A stretch of 64,000 bases of DNA from Herpetosiphon gulosus (GTDB taxonomy: Bacteria > Chloroflexota > Chloroflexia > Chloroflexales > Herpetosiphonaceae). Under the pieces are notes generated by a model. The model made no database searches, had not been told where the DNA came from, and was given only the letters and a program-made list of their open reading frames with translations. A program made the translations under genes and the position numbers. The stretch is taken from NCBI RefSeq assembly GCF_039545135.1, contig NZ_BAABRU010000002.1, positions 310,001 to 374,000 on the forward strand, read 5' to 3'. Below, piece after piece: positions 52,789-61,731 of this stretch; within the stretch, counting starts at the first letter, position 1, and every line of letters begins with the position of its first letter.

Positions 52789-53622
52789 ATGGAAGAACGG
52801 CCACTTTTAGATGATGAAGAATTTGGCGATGTTGTCGAGGAGCGTTTAGAGCAACTTGGCGGCATTGAAGAACTGAGCCGCGATAGCATGGAGATTCGTT
52901 TTCGCTGGCATGGACGGGCGGTCGTCTCCGAACTAGAGCATTTTTACAAGGCCTATCGCCGCTCACCAGAACAACTTGAATCGATTTTGCAATCGCTCGA
53001 AGCGGCGGTTCGCTCGTTTGCACCCGATCGCGGCCAAGAGCTATGGGATGAACTGGAAGATCGGGTTTATCCGATGATCAAGCCAGCTTCGATGTTGCTC
53101 GAAGTAGCCGAGCGAAATTTGCCCCAATTGGTCTATCGACCATTTCTAGCCGATTTGATCGTGTGCTATGTGATCGACGAGCCAGAGAGCGTGGCCTACA
53201 TCAACGAGGAACATCTCAAAACCTGGGGCGTACTCGAAACCACGATCTACACCAAAGCCGTGGATAACCTGCGCACCAAAACCCTCAAACCTGGCATGGC
53301 TCAAGTGGTGGGCGAGGGCAATCAAATGCTCTTTATCTACTCGACCAGCGATGGCTATGATGCAGCGCGAATTCTCTTGACCGATGTTTTGAGCGAATGG
53401 GCCGATTTATTGCCTGGAAACTTGGTGCTGGGAATTCCCAACCGCGATTTCTTGATTGGCTTCAGCGATGCCAACCCTGAAATTTTGCAACGGATTGCCA
53501 TGCAAATTGCCCAAGATGCCTACAAACTCGATTATGGCCTGAGCGATCAGCTTTGGACGATCAAACAAGGCCAAATTTTGATTTACGAGTACGATTGGTC
53601 ATCAAGCGAACGTAAAAATTAG
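52789..53622 (+). CDS. DUF1444 family protein
   Basis: A 277-residue cytoplasmic protein resembling the DUF1444/UPF0354 family of Bacillus. It shares DRVYPMIKPASM, NLRTKTLKP, a core FIYSTSDGYDAARILLTDVL and LPGNLVLGIPNRDFLIGFSD. The family has no established function. It lies between purL and purQ on the same strand, 15 nt before a membrane protein gene. AAGGAC precedes the ATG. Confidence 0.75.
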   Translation: MEERPLLDDEEFGDVVEERLEQLGGIEELSRDSMEIRFRWHGRAVVSELEHFYKAYRRSPEQLESILQSLEAAVRSFAPDRGQELWDELEDRVYPMIKPASMLLEVAERNLPQLVYRPFLADLIVCYVIDEPESVAYINEEHLKTWGVLETTIYTKAVDNLRTKTLKPGMAQVVGEGNQMLFIYSTSDGYDAARILLTDVLSEWADLLPGNLVLGIPNRDFLIGFSDANPEILQRIAMQIAQDAYKLDYGLSDQLWTIKQGQILIYEYDWSSSERKN

Positions 53623-53637
53623 CGTGAGGTTTGGTGC

Positions 53638-54354
53638 ATGGCAGCAATGTTCATTGGAATTACGGTCATTTGTTATGCCGTAGCGATTTTATTGTGGCTG
53701 CGCTTTCGCTCATACCGCTATTTGCTGGTGGTGATTGCAGGCCATTGCACCATCATAGCCGAGCCGATTTTGCAACGTTTGTATAGCCTAACCTACCCTG
53801 ACAATGTGGCAGCAATCACCATGTTTGGTAATGCTGTGCCAATCTATGCGTTGCTGGCGGCTAGTTGGATTGGCTCATTGCCAGTGTTATTGATGTATTT
53901 TGGGCAACAGCAACATTGGTGGACGCGCCATTACCTGACTGGGGTGATAGCGTATGTGGCGCTCGTGCTCTATCACATTATCATTCAAGGGCTGGCCGCT
54001 CGCACTGGGTTATGGCGTTATAGCCAAAGTGTTGGAGCGTGGGGGATTAATTTCTATCTCTTGATGGCGGTTTTTGCTGGGCTAAGCTCATTACTATTGT
54101 TCTATGCCATGGTTGCCAGCCGCTATTATGCCGCCGAAATTGCCGTGCCAACCCTCGTTGCCGCCAGCATCGGATCACCGTTGATCTGCTTTGGCTTGCT
54201 GGGAGCGCCGTTCTGGCTACCACGCTTAATCGGCAGCAGCGGCAATTTTACCAAGCCTGCGTTACTGGTAATTGCGGGGCTGGTGCTGTGGGTGGTGCAT
54301 TTGGCCAGCGCTGGCATTCACGCTTCGCGCCAACAACATGTGATTGAACGTTAA
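53638..54354 (+). CDS. Multi-pass membrane protein, unknown function
   Basis: A 238-residue protein with about seven membrane segments, for example AMFIGITVICYAVAILLWL, GVIAYVALVLYHIIIQGL, INFYLLMAVFAGLSSLLLF and PALLVIAGLVLWVVHLASAG. I recognise no family. Start at the ATG 15 nt after the DUF1444 gene; the two look co-transcribed and may run on into purQ 64 nt later. Confidence 0.7.
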   Translation: MAAMFIGITVICYAVAILLWLRFRSYRYLLVVIAGHCTIIAEPILQRLYSLTYPDNVAAITMFGNAVPIYALLAASWIGSLPVLLMYFGQQQHWWTRHYLTGVIAYVALVLYHIIIQGLAARTGLWRYSQSVGAWGINFYLLMAVFAGLSSLLLFYAMVASRYYAAEIAVPTLVAASIGSPLICFGLLGAPFWLPRLIGSSGNFTKPALLVIAGLVLWVVHLASAGIHASRQQHVIER

Positions 54355-54418
54355 TCGAACATAGTGCATAGAACATAAACATTTGAATAATCGACCTTCA
54401 CAATAAGGAACTCTGATT

Positions 54419-55189
54419 ATGACAAAGGTATTGGTGCTGCGAGCACCGGGGATTAACTGTGATGCCGAGGCCGCCGAAGCCCTCGAATTAGCGGGAGCCA
54501 AGGCCGAGCGGGTTCACGTTAACCGTTTGGCTGAAGGCAGCATTCAATTGGCCGATTATGGCATGTTGCTGATTCCAGGCGGCTTTGCTTATGGCGACCA
54601 CCTTGGCGCAGGCCGCATGTTGGCAGTCGATCTGATCTATCGTTTGCGCGAGGATCTGAGCCGTTTTGTGGCTGATGGTCGGCCTGTGCTAGGCATTTGC
54701 AATGGGTTTCAGGTGTTGGTCAAAACTGGCCTTTTGCCCAGCGATAAAGTTGGTCAAGCAACCTTAATCGATAACGCCAGTGGCCATTATGAATGTCGCT
54801 GGATCAAATTGGGCCTCAACAGTGCTAGCCCGTGTGTCTTTACCCAAGGCTTGAGTGGCACGCTTGATTTGCCAGTTGGCCATGGCGAAGGGCGATTTCT
54901 GACCGATCAAGCTACGCTCGAAAAGCTCCAAGCCAATAATCAAATTGTGGTGCAATACCTCGATCAAGCAGGCCAGCCAACCATGGAATATCCTGCTAAC
55001 CCCAATGGAGCATTAAACGCGATCGCGGGCATTTGCAATCCAGCGGGCAACGTATTTGGTTTGATGCCCCACCCTGATCGAGCGTTCTTACCACAACATC
55101 ACCCACAATGGCGACGACGCGGCCTTGATCTCGAAGGCCCAGGCATGGCAATTTTCCGCAACGGCGTGCGAGCAATGGCCCTAGTTTAA
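54419..55189 (+). CDS. purQ: Phosphoribosylformylglycinamidine synthase, glutaminase subunit PurQ
   Basis: A 256-residue class I glutamine amidotransferase. It has VLRAPGINCDAEAAEALELAG, the oxyanion strand LIPGGFAYGDHLGAG, the nucleophile in VLGICNGFQVL, and the His/Glu region GLMPHPDRAF. It supplies ammonia to PurL. AAGGAAC precedes the ATG. Confidence 0.95.
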   Translation: MTKVLVLRAPGINCDAEAAEALELAGAKAERVHVNRLAEGSIQLADYGMLLIPGGFAYGDHLGAGRMLAVDLIYRLREDLSRFVADGRPVLGICNGFQVLVKTGLLPSDKVGQATLIDNASGHYECRWIKLGLNSASPCVFTQGLSGTLDLPVGHGEGRFLTDQATLEKLQANNQIVVQYLDQAGQPTMEYPANPNGALNAIAGICNPAGNVFGLMPHPDRAFLPQHHPQWRRRGLDLEGPGMAIFRNGVRAMALV

Positions 55190-55194
55190 GCTCA

Positions 55195-55225
55195 ATGGCG
55201 CAACAGATTTCTGCTGTTGCGCCAT
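55195..55225. terminator. Bidirectional terminator between purQ and the ankyrin gene
   Basis: A perfect 12-bp stem (atggcgcaacag / ctgttgcgccat) with a 7-nt loop lies between convergent stops and is followed by attcaattt. Confidence 0.8.
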
Positions 55226-55233
55226 ATTCAATT

Positions 55234-56820
55234 TCAATTAACGTGCTTGAGCGCCGCTACTTGATTACGTGGTGAACCACCCCAATTGTCTAGTGCATCA
55301 ATATCAGCGCCGCTAGCAACCAGCAGGCGGGCTGCTGCCGACTGTTCATGCCACAATGCCAAGGTAAGCGGCGTGCCACCATCAGAACCACGCGGCTCTA
55401 AGCCAGCACCCCGCTCAAGCAGATATTCGAGCACCGCAAGTTGACCAGATTTACTGGCCCAATGTAAGGCAGTATAGCCCCATTGATCGCGCTGGTGTAA
55501 CGCATGGCTATCAGTTTCGACTAAGGCTTCGACCCTCGCTAGATCGCCCATACCTGCCGCCATCCACAAATCAGGTTTCACCCCATGAGCCAGCAAAAAC
55601 TCAACAATTGCCGTCTGCTCACGTTCAACTGCGAGTCGTAAGGGTGTCCGTCCATACCGATTAGGAGTGCTGCCCACCTCAGGATTGTGCTTCAGCAATT
55701 GTTCCAAGAGATCAGTGCGGCCAAGCATTGCGGCAATAAACACATCGGGCGTTGCCCCATGATCCAACAAGATCGCAGCAGTGGCATTGTGATCATAAGC
55801 AACAGCAAGTTGCAGGGCGGTTTCGTTGCGTTTGGTTCGTGCAGCAATATCGGCACCATGCGCCAACAATTCAGCAATCGCCTCAACTTGACCATTCCAT
55901 GCCGCCAAATGCAAGGCAGTATATCCCCCTTGATCGCTGACCTGAATGTTAGCCGCAGATTGAGCTAGCAGATCACGCAAGGCTGGCTCAGTGCCAAGCA
56001 AACTAGCAGCCAAGATCGGCGCAGCATTGCTATGAGTCAACAACAAGGCTGTGAGTTCAGGTGCTGCTTGCCGTTTGCGGGTTCCGGCAGCATGAGCAGC
56101 CAAATATAACGGTGAACGACCACGAGCATCCAGGTTATTGGGATCGGCATGAGACGCTAATAGCAACTCAGCCATGGCTTGATTGCCCCGATCGGCAGCG
56201 ACATGCAAAGGTGTGGCAGCTGGCGGATGGGTCTGATTGCCAGTTGTACGGGTGTGTACTAGCTCAGGATTTTGCTTGAGCAGTGTCGCTGCCTGATCGT
56301 CGTGATCAAGGATGATTGCTGAGAAAATATCGATCATTGCGCCGTTTGCGATCAAATAGGAGCACAGATCTGGATGATTGCCCCATTGATGACCTGGGCG
56401 ACGAATGCAACTAGCAGCCAAATGTAATGGTGTTTGCCCAGCATGATCAACTGGATTAATATCTGCGCCTCGTTCCAATAGCATGTCGACAATATCAGGT
56501 CGGGTGACCCAGCGTACCATCGCATGCAGTGGCGTGCCACCATGCAGATCACGCGCATTGGGGTCAGCCCCAAGTTCAAGGAGCTGCTTGACCAAGCGCT
56601 GTTCACCATTCCAAGCAGCGATGTGTAGCGGGGTCTGGCCAATCGGCGCATTTGCATATTGCTCTGGATGGCTCACCAAGCCATTAGCAATTGCGGGATT
56701 AGAAGGATTGAAACTCATCCGTGCTAGCTCTGGCTGTACTTCTAGAATCTCAGTAGCAATTGAGCTTTGACCAGAACGAAGTGCCTCAAAAAGCCGCACT
56801 TCGATCATTGAATTATTCAT
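55234..56820 (-). CDS. Ankyrin-repeat protein
   Basis: A 528-residue protein made of about 13 ankyrin repeats; typical units are GQTPLHIAAWNGEQRLVKQLLELGADPN and GYTALHWASKSGQLAVLEYLLERGA. There is no signal peptide or membrane segment. It probably binds another protein in the cytoplasm. The ATG at 56820 has AAAGGAAC upstream and gives the natural N-terminus; the frame remains open another 71 codons without a ribosome site. Confidence 0.88.
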   Translation of the reverse strand: MNNSMIEVRLFEALRSGQSSIATEILEVQPELARMSFNPSNPAIANGLVSHPEQYANAPIGQTPLHIAAWNGEQRLVKQLLELGADPNARDLHGGTPLHAMVRWVTRPDIVDMLLERGADINPVDHAGQTPLHLAASCIRRPGHQWGNHPDLCSYLIANGAMIDIFSAIILDHDDQAATLLKQNPELVHTRTTGNQTHPPAATPLHVAADRGNQAMAELLLASHADPNNLDARGRSPLYLAAHAAGTRKRQAAPELTALLLTHSNAAPILAASLLGTEPALRDLLAQSAANIQVSDQGGYTALHLAAWNGQVEAIAELLAHGADIAARTKRNETALQLAVAYDHNATAAILLDHGATPDVFIAAMLGRTDLLEQLLKHNPEVGSTPNRYGRTPLRLAVEREQTAIVEFLLAHGVKPDLWMAAGMGDLARVEALVETDSHALHQRDQWGYTALHWASKSGQLAVLEYLLERGAGLEPRGSDGGTPLTLALWHEQSAAARLLVASGADIDALDNWGGSPRNQVAALKHVN

Positions 56821-57008
56821 GGAAGTTCCTTTCCTGCTCAACAAATCGATTTGGGGAGTTTCAATATACGGGATTGGGTTCGCTACGTCAAAAGCTGGTT
56901 GAAGGAACTTAGCTAGCAATCTGTAAGTATTTTGGCGTAGAACAATGGCTGGGTTTGAGGCTTTGGAGGCTTGTGGGGCATTCGGGTTGATAGCTCGAAA
57001 AGCAAGTA

Positions 57009-57037
57009 GGCCTTGATCAATCAGATCGATCAAGGCC
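57009..57037 (-). terminator. Terminator of the alpha-toroid surface protein gene
   Basis: A perfect 10-bp stem (ggccttgatc / gatcaaggcc) with a 9-nt loop lies 10 nt after the stop at 57048, followed on the minus strand by tacttgctttt. Confidence 0.65.
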
Positions 57038-57047
57038 GTTTAGCAAT

Positions 57048-58139
57048 TTAGGCTAATTTGCGCAGGCGTAGGCCAACCAATACGCAGGTTGCCAATACAC
57101 CAAGCAGAATTGGCAAGGCCAGATTTGAGCTTGAACTAGTGTCCGGTAACATCCCAGGCAAGCCAGGTTGTTGAACTGGTATGGCCGTCGAGCCATCAAC
57201 GGGAGCTAAGGTTGGGGTAAGTGTAATGCCAATCTTGGCAAGTTCAATAAATGGATAGGTTTTTTGTAGCACCGCCTGAACAGCCGAACAAGTGGACATC
57301 GTATCAGGCTGTGGGGTCGATGAATCACGCCGAAAACCACCATCAGCCAGCTGCAAACGCCGCAAAGCGTTGACTGGATTGTTGATATTATCGCCCCATG
57401 GTTCAGCCTTGGGATCACCACCAGTTGCTAAAATAGCTTGGATGGCCAAGGATGTAGAAATTGCATCTTTAAACGCCGATGGCGGAAAGTTGCGATTGCC
57501 GACAAACCCCCGATCACCATCTTGCTGGGTTTGCAAGAAGGCCAAAGCCGCAGGAATTGCCGCAGATTGCTTTTGATCAGCTGCGACTAAGGCCTGAATT
57601 TGTAAGGCGGTGTTTTGAGTGCTGGTATTCCACGACCCATCAGCTAACTGTTGATCAAGAATTGTCTGGATCGTCTGTGGCTCGATCGCCTCGCCAGCAG
57701 CTTTTAAGGCCATCATCACCAAGGAATTCTCATACAAGTTTTCGCCATACATGCCAGTTGTCGGATTGTAACTCTGAATAATCGCCGCTACCAAATCAAC
57801 TCCACCAACCGAGCGGGGATCATGACCGGTTAGCAATTGAGCCATGACAATCGCCGCAGCTTTATCGGGATGCCCAATATAGCTCCGAGCCTGTTGCTCA
57901 ATAAACCGTTGCGTGGCTGGATCAATTTGATAGCCCGCAGCATGCAAGGCATACACCGAACAAGCAGTTGGATCAAGTGGAGAGTGATAATACGAATCAA
58001 AACTGCCATCCGACTGCTGCTGAGTCAGCAACCAATCAGCCCCACTATTTTTCTCCACCGTTTGAGCAGCAATTGGGACCGCTACCAAAAAACCGATTAG
58101 GACTAACAGCCAACGATAACGAACAATGGTTTGAAGCAT
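57048..58139 (-). CDS. Surface alpha/alpha-toroid protein (prenyltransferase/squalene-cyclase-like repeats) with LPDTS tail
   Basis: A 363-residue exported protein. Signal peptide YRWLLVLIGFLVAVPIAAQT. The body has terpenoid-cyclase-like toroid repeats: DWLLTQQQSDGSFDSYYHS, LDQQLADGSWNTSTQNTALQ, FLQTQQDGDRGF and RRLQLADGGFRRDSS, with conserved Q-x-DGS/G-F turns. The catalytic DxDD of cyclases is absent, so a binding or structural role is likely. The end, GMLPDTSSSS, a hydrophobic segment and RLRKLA, is a sortase-type sorting signal. AGGAGGT precedes the ATG at 58139. Confidence 0.82.
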   Translation of the reverse strand: MLQTIVRYRWLLVLIGFLVAVPIAAQTVEKNSGADWLLTQQQSDGSFDSYYHSPLDPTACSVYALHAAGYQIDPATQRFIEQQARSYIGHPDKAAAIVMAQLLTGHDPRSVGGVDLVAAIIQSYNPTTGMYGENLYENSLVMMALKAAGEAIEPQTIQTILDQQLADGSWNTSTQNTALQIQALVAADQKQSAAIPAALAFLQTQQDGDRGFVGNRNFPPSAFKDAISTSLAIQAILATGGDPKAEPWGDNINNPVNALRRLQLADGGFRRDSSTPQPDTMSTCSAVQAVLQKTYPFIELAKIGITLTPTLAPVDGSTAIPVQQPGLPGMLPDTSSSSNLALPILLGVLATCVLVGLRLRKLA

Positions 58140-58285
58140 GCCAATACCTCCTAGAACCACACAGATCAGCCCAGCAATCGTGGCCAGCAAAACCAATGAT
58201 CAATCAGACTGATACAAGTATTATGAAAACCTCATGCCTATATAGGTATAGGCCTAAAGTCATGATTTTATACCTATTGACATAG

Positions 58286-58322
58286 AAAGACCCTCAGTTC
58301 AACGAGAGAACTGAGGGTCTTT
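58286..58322 (-). terminator. Intrinsic terminator of lysC
   Basis: A perfect 15-bp stem (aaagaccctcagttc / gaactgagggtcttt) with a 7-nt loop lies 20 nt after the lysC stop. Confidence 0.88.
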
Positions 58323-58342
58323 GTTTGATTGAGACTTAAAAT

Positions 58343-59779
58343 TTACTCACATGGTGGGCGATGTTGAGCATTGATCGTTTCGCGGTAGGTTAGGGCATGA
58401 ATGGCTCGCACCCCAGCCTTGGCGCTATCGCCCGAAACCACTAAGCTAATTGCACATTCGGATGAGCCTTGAGCAATCGCAATCACATTGATTTCAGCAT
58501 CGCCAATCGCGCTAAACACCCGTTTAGCCACCCCAGTTGTGCCGCGCATCCCCGCACCAACTGCCGTAATGATCGAAACCCCTTCTTCGAGGGCGATCGT
58601 ATCGATATCGCGGCGTTCGAGTTCGATCGCTAGCTCTTGGTTCAGCGATTCGACCACGCGCTTTGCGCCGCCATCGGGGATGACAAAACAGATGCTTTGC
58701 TCGGATGAAGCTTGCGAAATCATCAAAATACTAGCATCTTCACGGGCTACCGCACCAAAAGTACGGGCGGCAATCCCAGGCACACCCAACATGCCACGAC
58801 CTGCCACGGTGATCATGGTCAGATTGTGAATTGCAGTAACTGCTTTGATTGCGCCAACGATTGGCTCAGTTTTGCCCACAATCACCGTGCCTGAATGGCT
58901 AGGATTGAAGGTATTTTTGACTCGCAAGGGAATGCCACGCTCGACCACAGGCCGAATCGTTTTGGGATGCAGCACTTTCGCGCCGTAATAAGCCAATTCG
59001 CTAATTTCATTGTAGGAAAGCGTACTGATCACATGGGCATCGGGAGCAATTCGGGGGTCGGCAGTCATCACCCCATCAACATCGGTATAGATCCAAACTT
59101 CGCTAGCTTCGAGCGCCGCGCCTAGAATCGCAGCACTCCAATCGGAGCCACCACGGCCAAGTGTGGTTTTTACGCCCGCCAAGGTTGCGCCGATAAAACC
59201 TGTGACCACTGGGGTGATCCCTTGATCCAAGATTGGGCCAAGGGTAGCGGTGGTGCGCTCAGTGGTTTCGGGCATCAACGGCGAAGCATCTTGATAGCGA
59301 TCATCGGTAACGATCAGATCGCTGGCATCAAAATGTTGCGCAGGCACGCCCAAATGGCGCAAGGTTGCGGCCACAATGCGGGCACTCATGCGCTCGCCCA
59401 AGCCAGCAATCGCATCGAGCGTGCGCGGAGTCAATTCGCCCAAAACCCGCACACCTTCGCACAAACGGGCACACTCATCGAGCAAGCCATCAATTTCGGC
59501 TTGGATCGCAGCCTGTTCTGCATCAAGCAACTCGCCAATCACATCATGATGACGCTGACGTAACTCAGCATGGAGAGCTGCTACAGCAGCAGCATCGCCC
59601 GTCGTTTGAGCAACCCGCACAATATTCAATAACTTATCGGTGACACCGCTGAGGGCCGACACCACCACAACAACATGATCCCAAGTAGTGCGATTAGTGG
59701 TAGTGATTGCAGTTAAGCCACGAATAGCTTCAGCTGAACCGACCGACGTACCACCAAATTTCGTCACTAGCAAACGCAT
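58343..59779 (-). CDS. lysC: Aspartokinase
   Basis: A 478-residue monofunctional aspartate kinase, the first step toward Lys, Thr and Met. Nucleotide motif LVTKFGGTSVGSAEAIR; substrate motif TTLGRGGSDWSAAILGAAL; the phosphate-binding turn VLHPKTIRPV. Two ACT domains follow (MITVAGRGMLGVPGIAARTF and ISIITAVGAG-type), so feedback inhibition by Lys/Thr is expected. The ATG at 59779 with GGAG gives the conserved N-terminus. It follows thrC on the same strand after a 147-nt gap. Confidence 0.94.
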   Translation of the reverse strand: MRLLVTKFGGTSVGSAEAIRGLTAITTTNRTTWDHVVVVVSALSGVTDKLLNIVRVAQTTGDAAAVAALHAELRQRHHDVIGELLDAEQAAIQAEIDGLLDECARLCEGVRVLGELTPRTLDAIAGLGERMSARIVAATLRHLGVPAQHFDASDLIVTDDRYQDASPLMPETTERTTATLGPILDQGITPVVTGFIGATLAGVKTTLGRGGSDWSAAILGAALEASEVWIYTDVDGVMTADPRIAPDAHVISTLSYNEISELAYYGAKVLHPKTIRPVVERGIPLRVKNTFNPSHSGTVIVGKTEPIVGAIKAVTAIHNLTMITVAGRGMLGVPGIAARTFGAVAREDASILMISQASSEQSICFVIPDGGAKRVVESLNQELAIELERRDIDTIALEEGVSIITAVGAGMRGTTGVAKRVFSAIGDAEINVIAIAQGSSECAISLVVSGDSAKAGVRAIHALTYRETINAQHRPPCE

Positions 59780-59926
59780 AACGTGCTCCAAATGAAAAAT
59801 TGAATCCACCTTGCAGGCGAGCAACAACTCAACAACTTTTTTGCCCCCAGCAATTAAGTTGCTGCCCAAGTGCCTGAATGTGGCTAAATCAATAGCGTCA
59901 AAACCCAGCTCACTCTCACCGCGCCA

Positions 59927-61000
59927 CTACAAATTTAAGGCGGCGACCACAGCGCTCAATTCAGCAGGGATAGCCTGTGGAACCGAGAACTGCTCGACTG
60001 CCAATTGTGGGTCTTTCAAGCCATGGCCAGTAATCACTGCTACAAAACGGCCATTGGGATCGATACTGCCAGCAGCCAAGAGTTTGCGAATACCCGCAAC
60101 CCCCGCCGCCGAAGCTGGTTCGCAGAAAACGCCTTCAAGTGCCGAAAGATCGCGCCAAGCCGCCAAAATTTCTTCATCGCTGACATGATCGATCGTGCCA
60201 GCCGATTCGTCGCGAGCATTAACTGCCAACTGCCACGAAGCTGGATTGCCAATTCGAATCGCGGTTGCCACGGTTTCAGGATAAGCAATTGGCTCACCGC
60301 GCACGATCGCCGCTGAACCAGTCGCTTCAAAACCCAAAATTTTGGGCAAGCTTTCGGAGCGATGCGCTTCGTAATAGCGTTTGAAGCCCATCCAATAGGC
60401 CGAAATATTGCCAGCATTGCCAACTGGCAAGGCCAAATAATCGGGTGCATCGCCGAGTACATCGCAAATTTCGTAGGCAGCAGTCGCTTGGCCTTCCAAG
60501 CGATAAGGATTAACTGAGTTGACCAAGGTAATTGGGTGTTGTTCGGCCAACACGCGCACCATATCCAAGGCTTGGTCGAAATTGCCTTCGATCACCAAGA
60601 GTTTGGCTCCGTACATCAAAGCTTGAGCCAATTTACCCAAGGCGATTTTGCCAGCAGGCACGACCACCACACATTCCATGCCCATGCGAGCGGCATAAGC
60701 AGCGGCGGCAGCACTGGTATTGCCAGTTGAGGCGCAGACTACGGCTTTGCTGCCAGCTTCGAGCGCTTTGGCAATCGCCATGACCATGCCGCGATCCTTG
60801 AACGAACCAGTTGGATTCATGGATTCTAATTTGAGCCACAACTCGCGCACCCCAAGGTGAGCAGCCAAGCGTGGCACATTGATCAACGGTGTATTGCCCT
60901 CGTGCAACGTAACAATTGGCGTTTGGGCAGTGATCGGCAAAAATTGGCGGTAGCGTTCGAGTAATGGCACCGCCGAAGCATGGGTGGTTAGCTGACTCAT
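59927..61000 (-). CDS. thrC: Threonine synthase
   Basis: A 357-residue PLP enzyme making threonine from O-phosphohomoserine. It has [15 protein letters not shown], the PLP lysine in [11 protein letters not shown], the phosphate-binding loop [20 protein letters not shown], and [17 protein letters not shown]. It is the short form common in Gram-positives and Chloroflexota. The ATG lies only 16 nt after a terminator-like hairpin. lysC follows. Confidence 0.95.
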   Translation of the reverse strand: MSQLTTHASAVPLLERYRQFLPITAQTPIVTLHEGNTPLINVPRLAAHLGVRELWLKLESMNPTGSFKDRGMVMAIAKALEAGSKAVVCASTGNTSAAAAAYAARMGMECVVVVPAGKIALGKLAQALMYGAKLLVIEGNFDQALDMVRVLAEQHPITLVNSVNPYRLEGQATAAYEICDVLGDAPDYLALPVGNAGNISAYWMGFKRYYEAHRSESLPKILGFEATGSAAIVRGEPIAYPETVATAIRIGNPASWQLAVNARDESAGTIDHVSDEEILAAWRDLSALEGVFCEPASAAGVAGIRKLLAAGSIDPNGRFVAVITGHGLKDPQLAVEQFSVPQAIPAELSAVVAALNL

Positions 61001-61016
61001 AGCTGGTGTGTCCTAC

Positions 61017-61047
61017 AAAAAAGCCCCTTCCCAATGCGGAAAAGGGC
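61017..61047 (-). promoter_or_regulatory. Terminator-like hairpin in the thrC leader
   Basis: On the minus strand gcccttttcc pairs with ggaaggggc-type sequence (10 pairs including two G-U) around gcattg. It is followed by six T residues, then 16 nt later the thrC ATG. A -10 TATAAT lies 21 nt before it, so the hairpin is in the thrC leader, not the end of the gene before. It is a candidate attenuator. Confidence 0.6.
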
Positions 61048-61067
61048 ATCATCGCCGATGGCGCTGA

Positions 61068-61073
61068 TTATAA
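61068..61073 (-). promoter_or_regulatory. -10 element of thrC
   Basis: TATAAT on the minus strand, with only a weak -35 (CTCAAC-like). Predicted transcription start is about 61060, giving a leader of about 60 nt. Confidence 0.5.
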
Positions 61074-61121
61074 CATATTTAGATTATTGTTGAGTTAGTT
61101 ACTGAAGATTGGCTACTTTAT

Positions 61122-61205
61122 TTTAACCACGAAGAACACGAATTGCACGAAGGCTGATTTTTAGCCACAAATTCCACGAGTAATCGTCTGATCCCCATCG
61201 GTGCT
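61122..61205. repeat. Dispersed intergenic repeat of the cacgaagaacacgaa family
   Basis: aaccacgaagaacacgaattgcacgaaggctga and tagccacaaattccacgag match words at 2.6 and 49.3-49.5 kb. The rest of the 265-nt gap before the DUF1294 gene shows only the short direct repeat gctctatgctctata. Confidence 0.65.
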
Positions 61206-61265
61206 CTATGCTCTATATTCTATGCTCATCCCACTGCATTACCAGCTTCGGGTTGCGGTTACGGC

Positions 61266-61628
61266 TCAGTTTAACAATAGGTCACGCACCAAGCCAACTG
61301 CCAATAATCCAATAACATGGCAAGCAACGATTAACCAAAAGCCCTGTAAAAAAGTCTTTTTTTGTGATTTATGGCGGAGAAACCAAATGCCAATCACAGC
61401 GCCTAAGGTTCCGCCAAAGGCCACAAACAACAGCAGTGTGCGCTCGGCAATGCGGCGATTACGCCCTTTTGATTGTTGCTTATCGAGAAAAAAGGCCAGA
61501 AAAGTGATGAATGAAATCACGATCAGGCCAATCCAGCCATAACTATAACCAAAACTAAACGCTGCAACAAGCCCAAATGCCACCAATATATGTCCAAGAT
61601 CGATGGGGATCAGCCCTTGTTTCGCCAT
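61266..61628 (-). CDS. DUF1294 membrane protein
   Basis: A 120-residue protein with about four membrane segments. It contains the DUF1294 pattern FFLDKQQSKGRNRRIAERTLLLFVAFGGTLGAVIGIWFLRHKSQKKTF split over helices 2 and 3. Family function unknown. ATG with weak GAGGT upstream. A minus-strand TATAAT lies about 32 nt before the start. Confidence 0.82.
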   Translation of the reverse strand: MAKQGLIPIDLGHILVAFGLVAAFSFGYSYGWIGLIVISFITFLAFFLDKQQSKGRNRRIAERTLLLFVAFGGTLGAVIGIWFLRHKSQKKTFLQGFWLIVACHVIGLLAVGLVRDLLLN

Positions 61629-61673
61629 TGTTCAACCTCAATCACAAATGATGCAGGCTATTATAACGAAAAA

Positions 61674-61706
61674 CAGCGACGATCTAGAAATGCTAGATCG
61701 CCGCCG
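61674..61706 (-). terminator. Terminator of the [10 protein letters not shown] protein gene
   Basis: The stem cgatctag / ctagatcg is extended by gcg/cgc, with a 5-nt loop. On the minus strand it is followed by ctgttttt. It lies about 25 nt after the stop at 61732. Confidence 0.75.
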
Positions 61707-61731
61707 TTTGAACAATTATTCAGGGTTGAGC

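Noticed and set aside
59780-59926. Lysine riboswitch before lysC
   Set aside because: The gap is only 147 nt and shows no conserved lysine-riboswitch core; only a 6-bp hairpin (cagcaa/ttgctg) was seen.
61000-61075. T-box or leader-peptide attenuator before thrC
   Set aside because: The predicted leader is about 60 nt, too short for a T-box, and no small frame with Thr codons precedes the hairpin.
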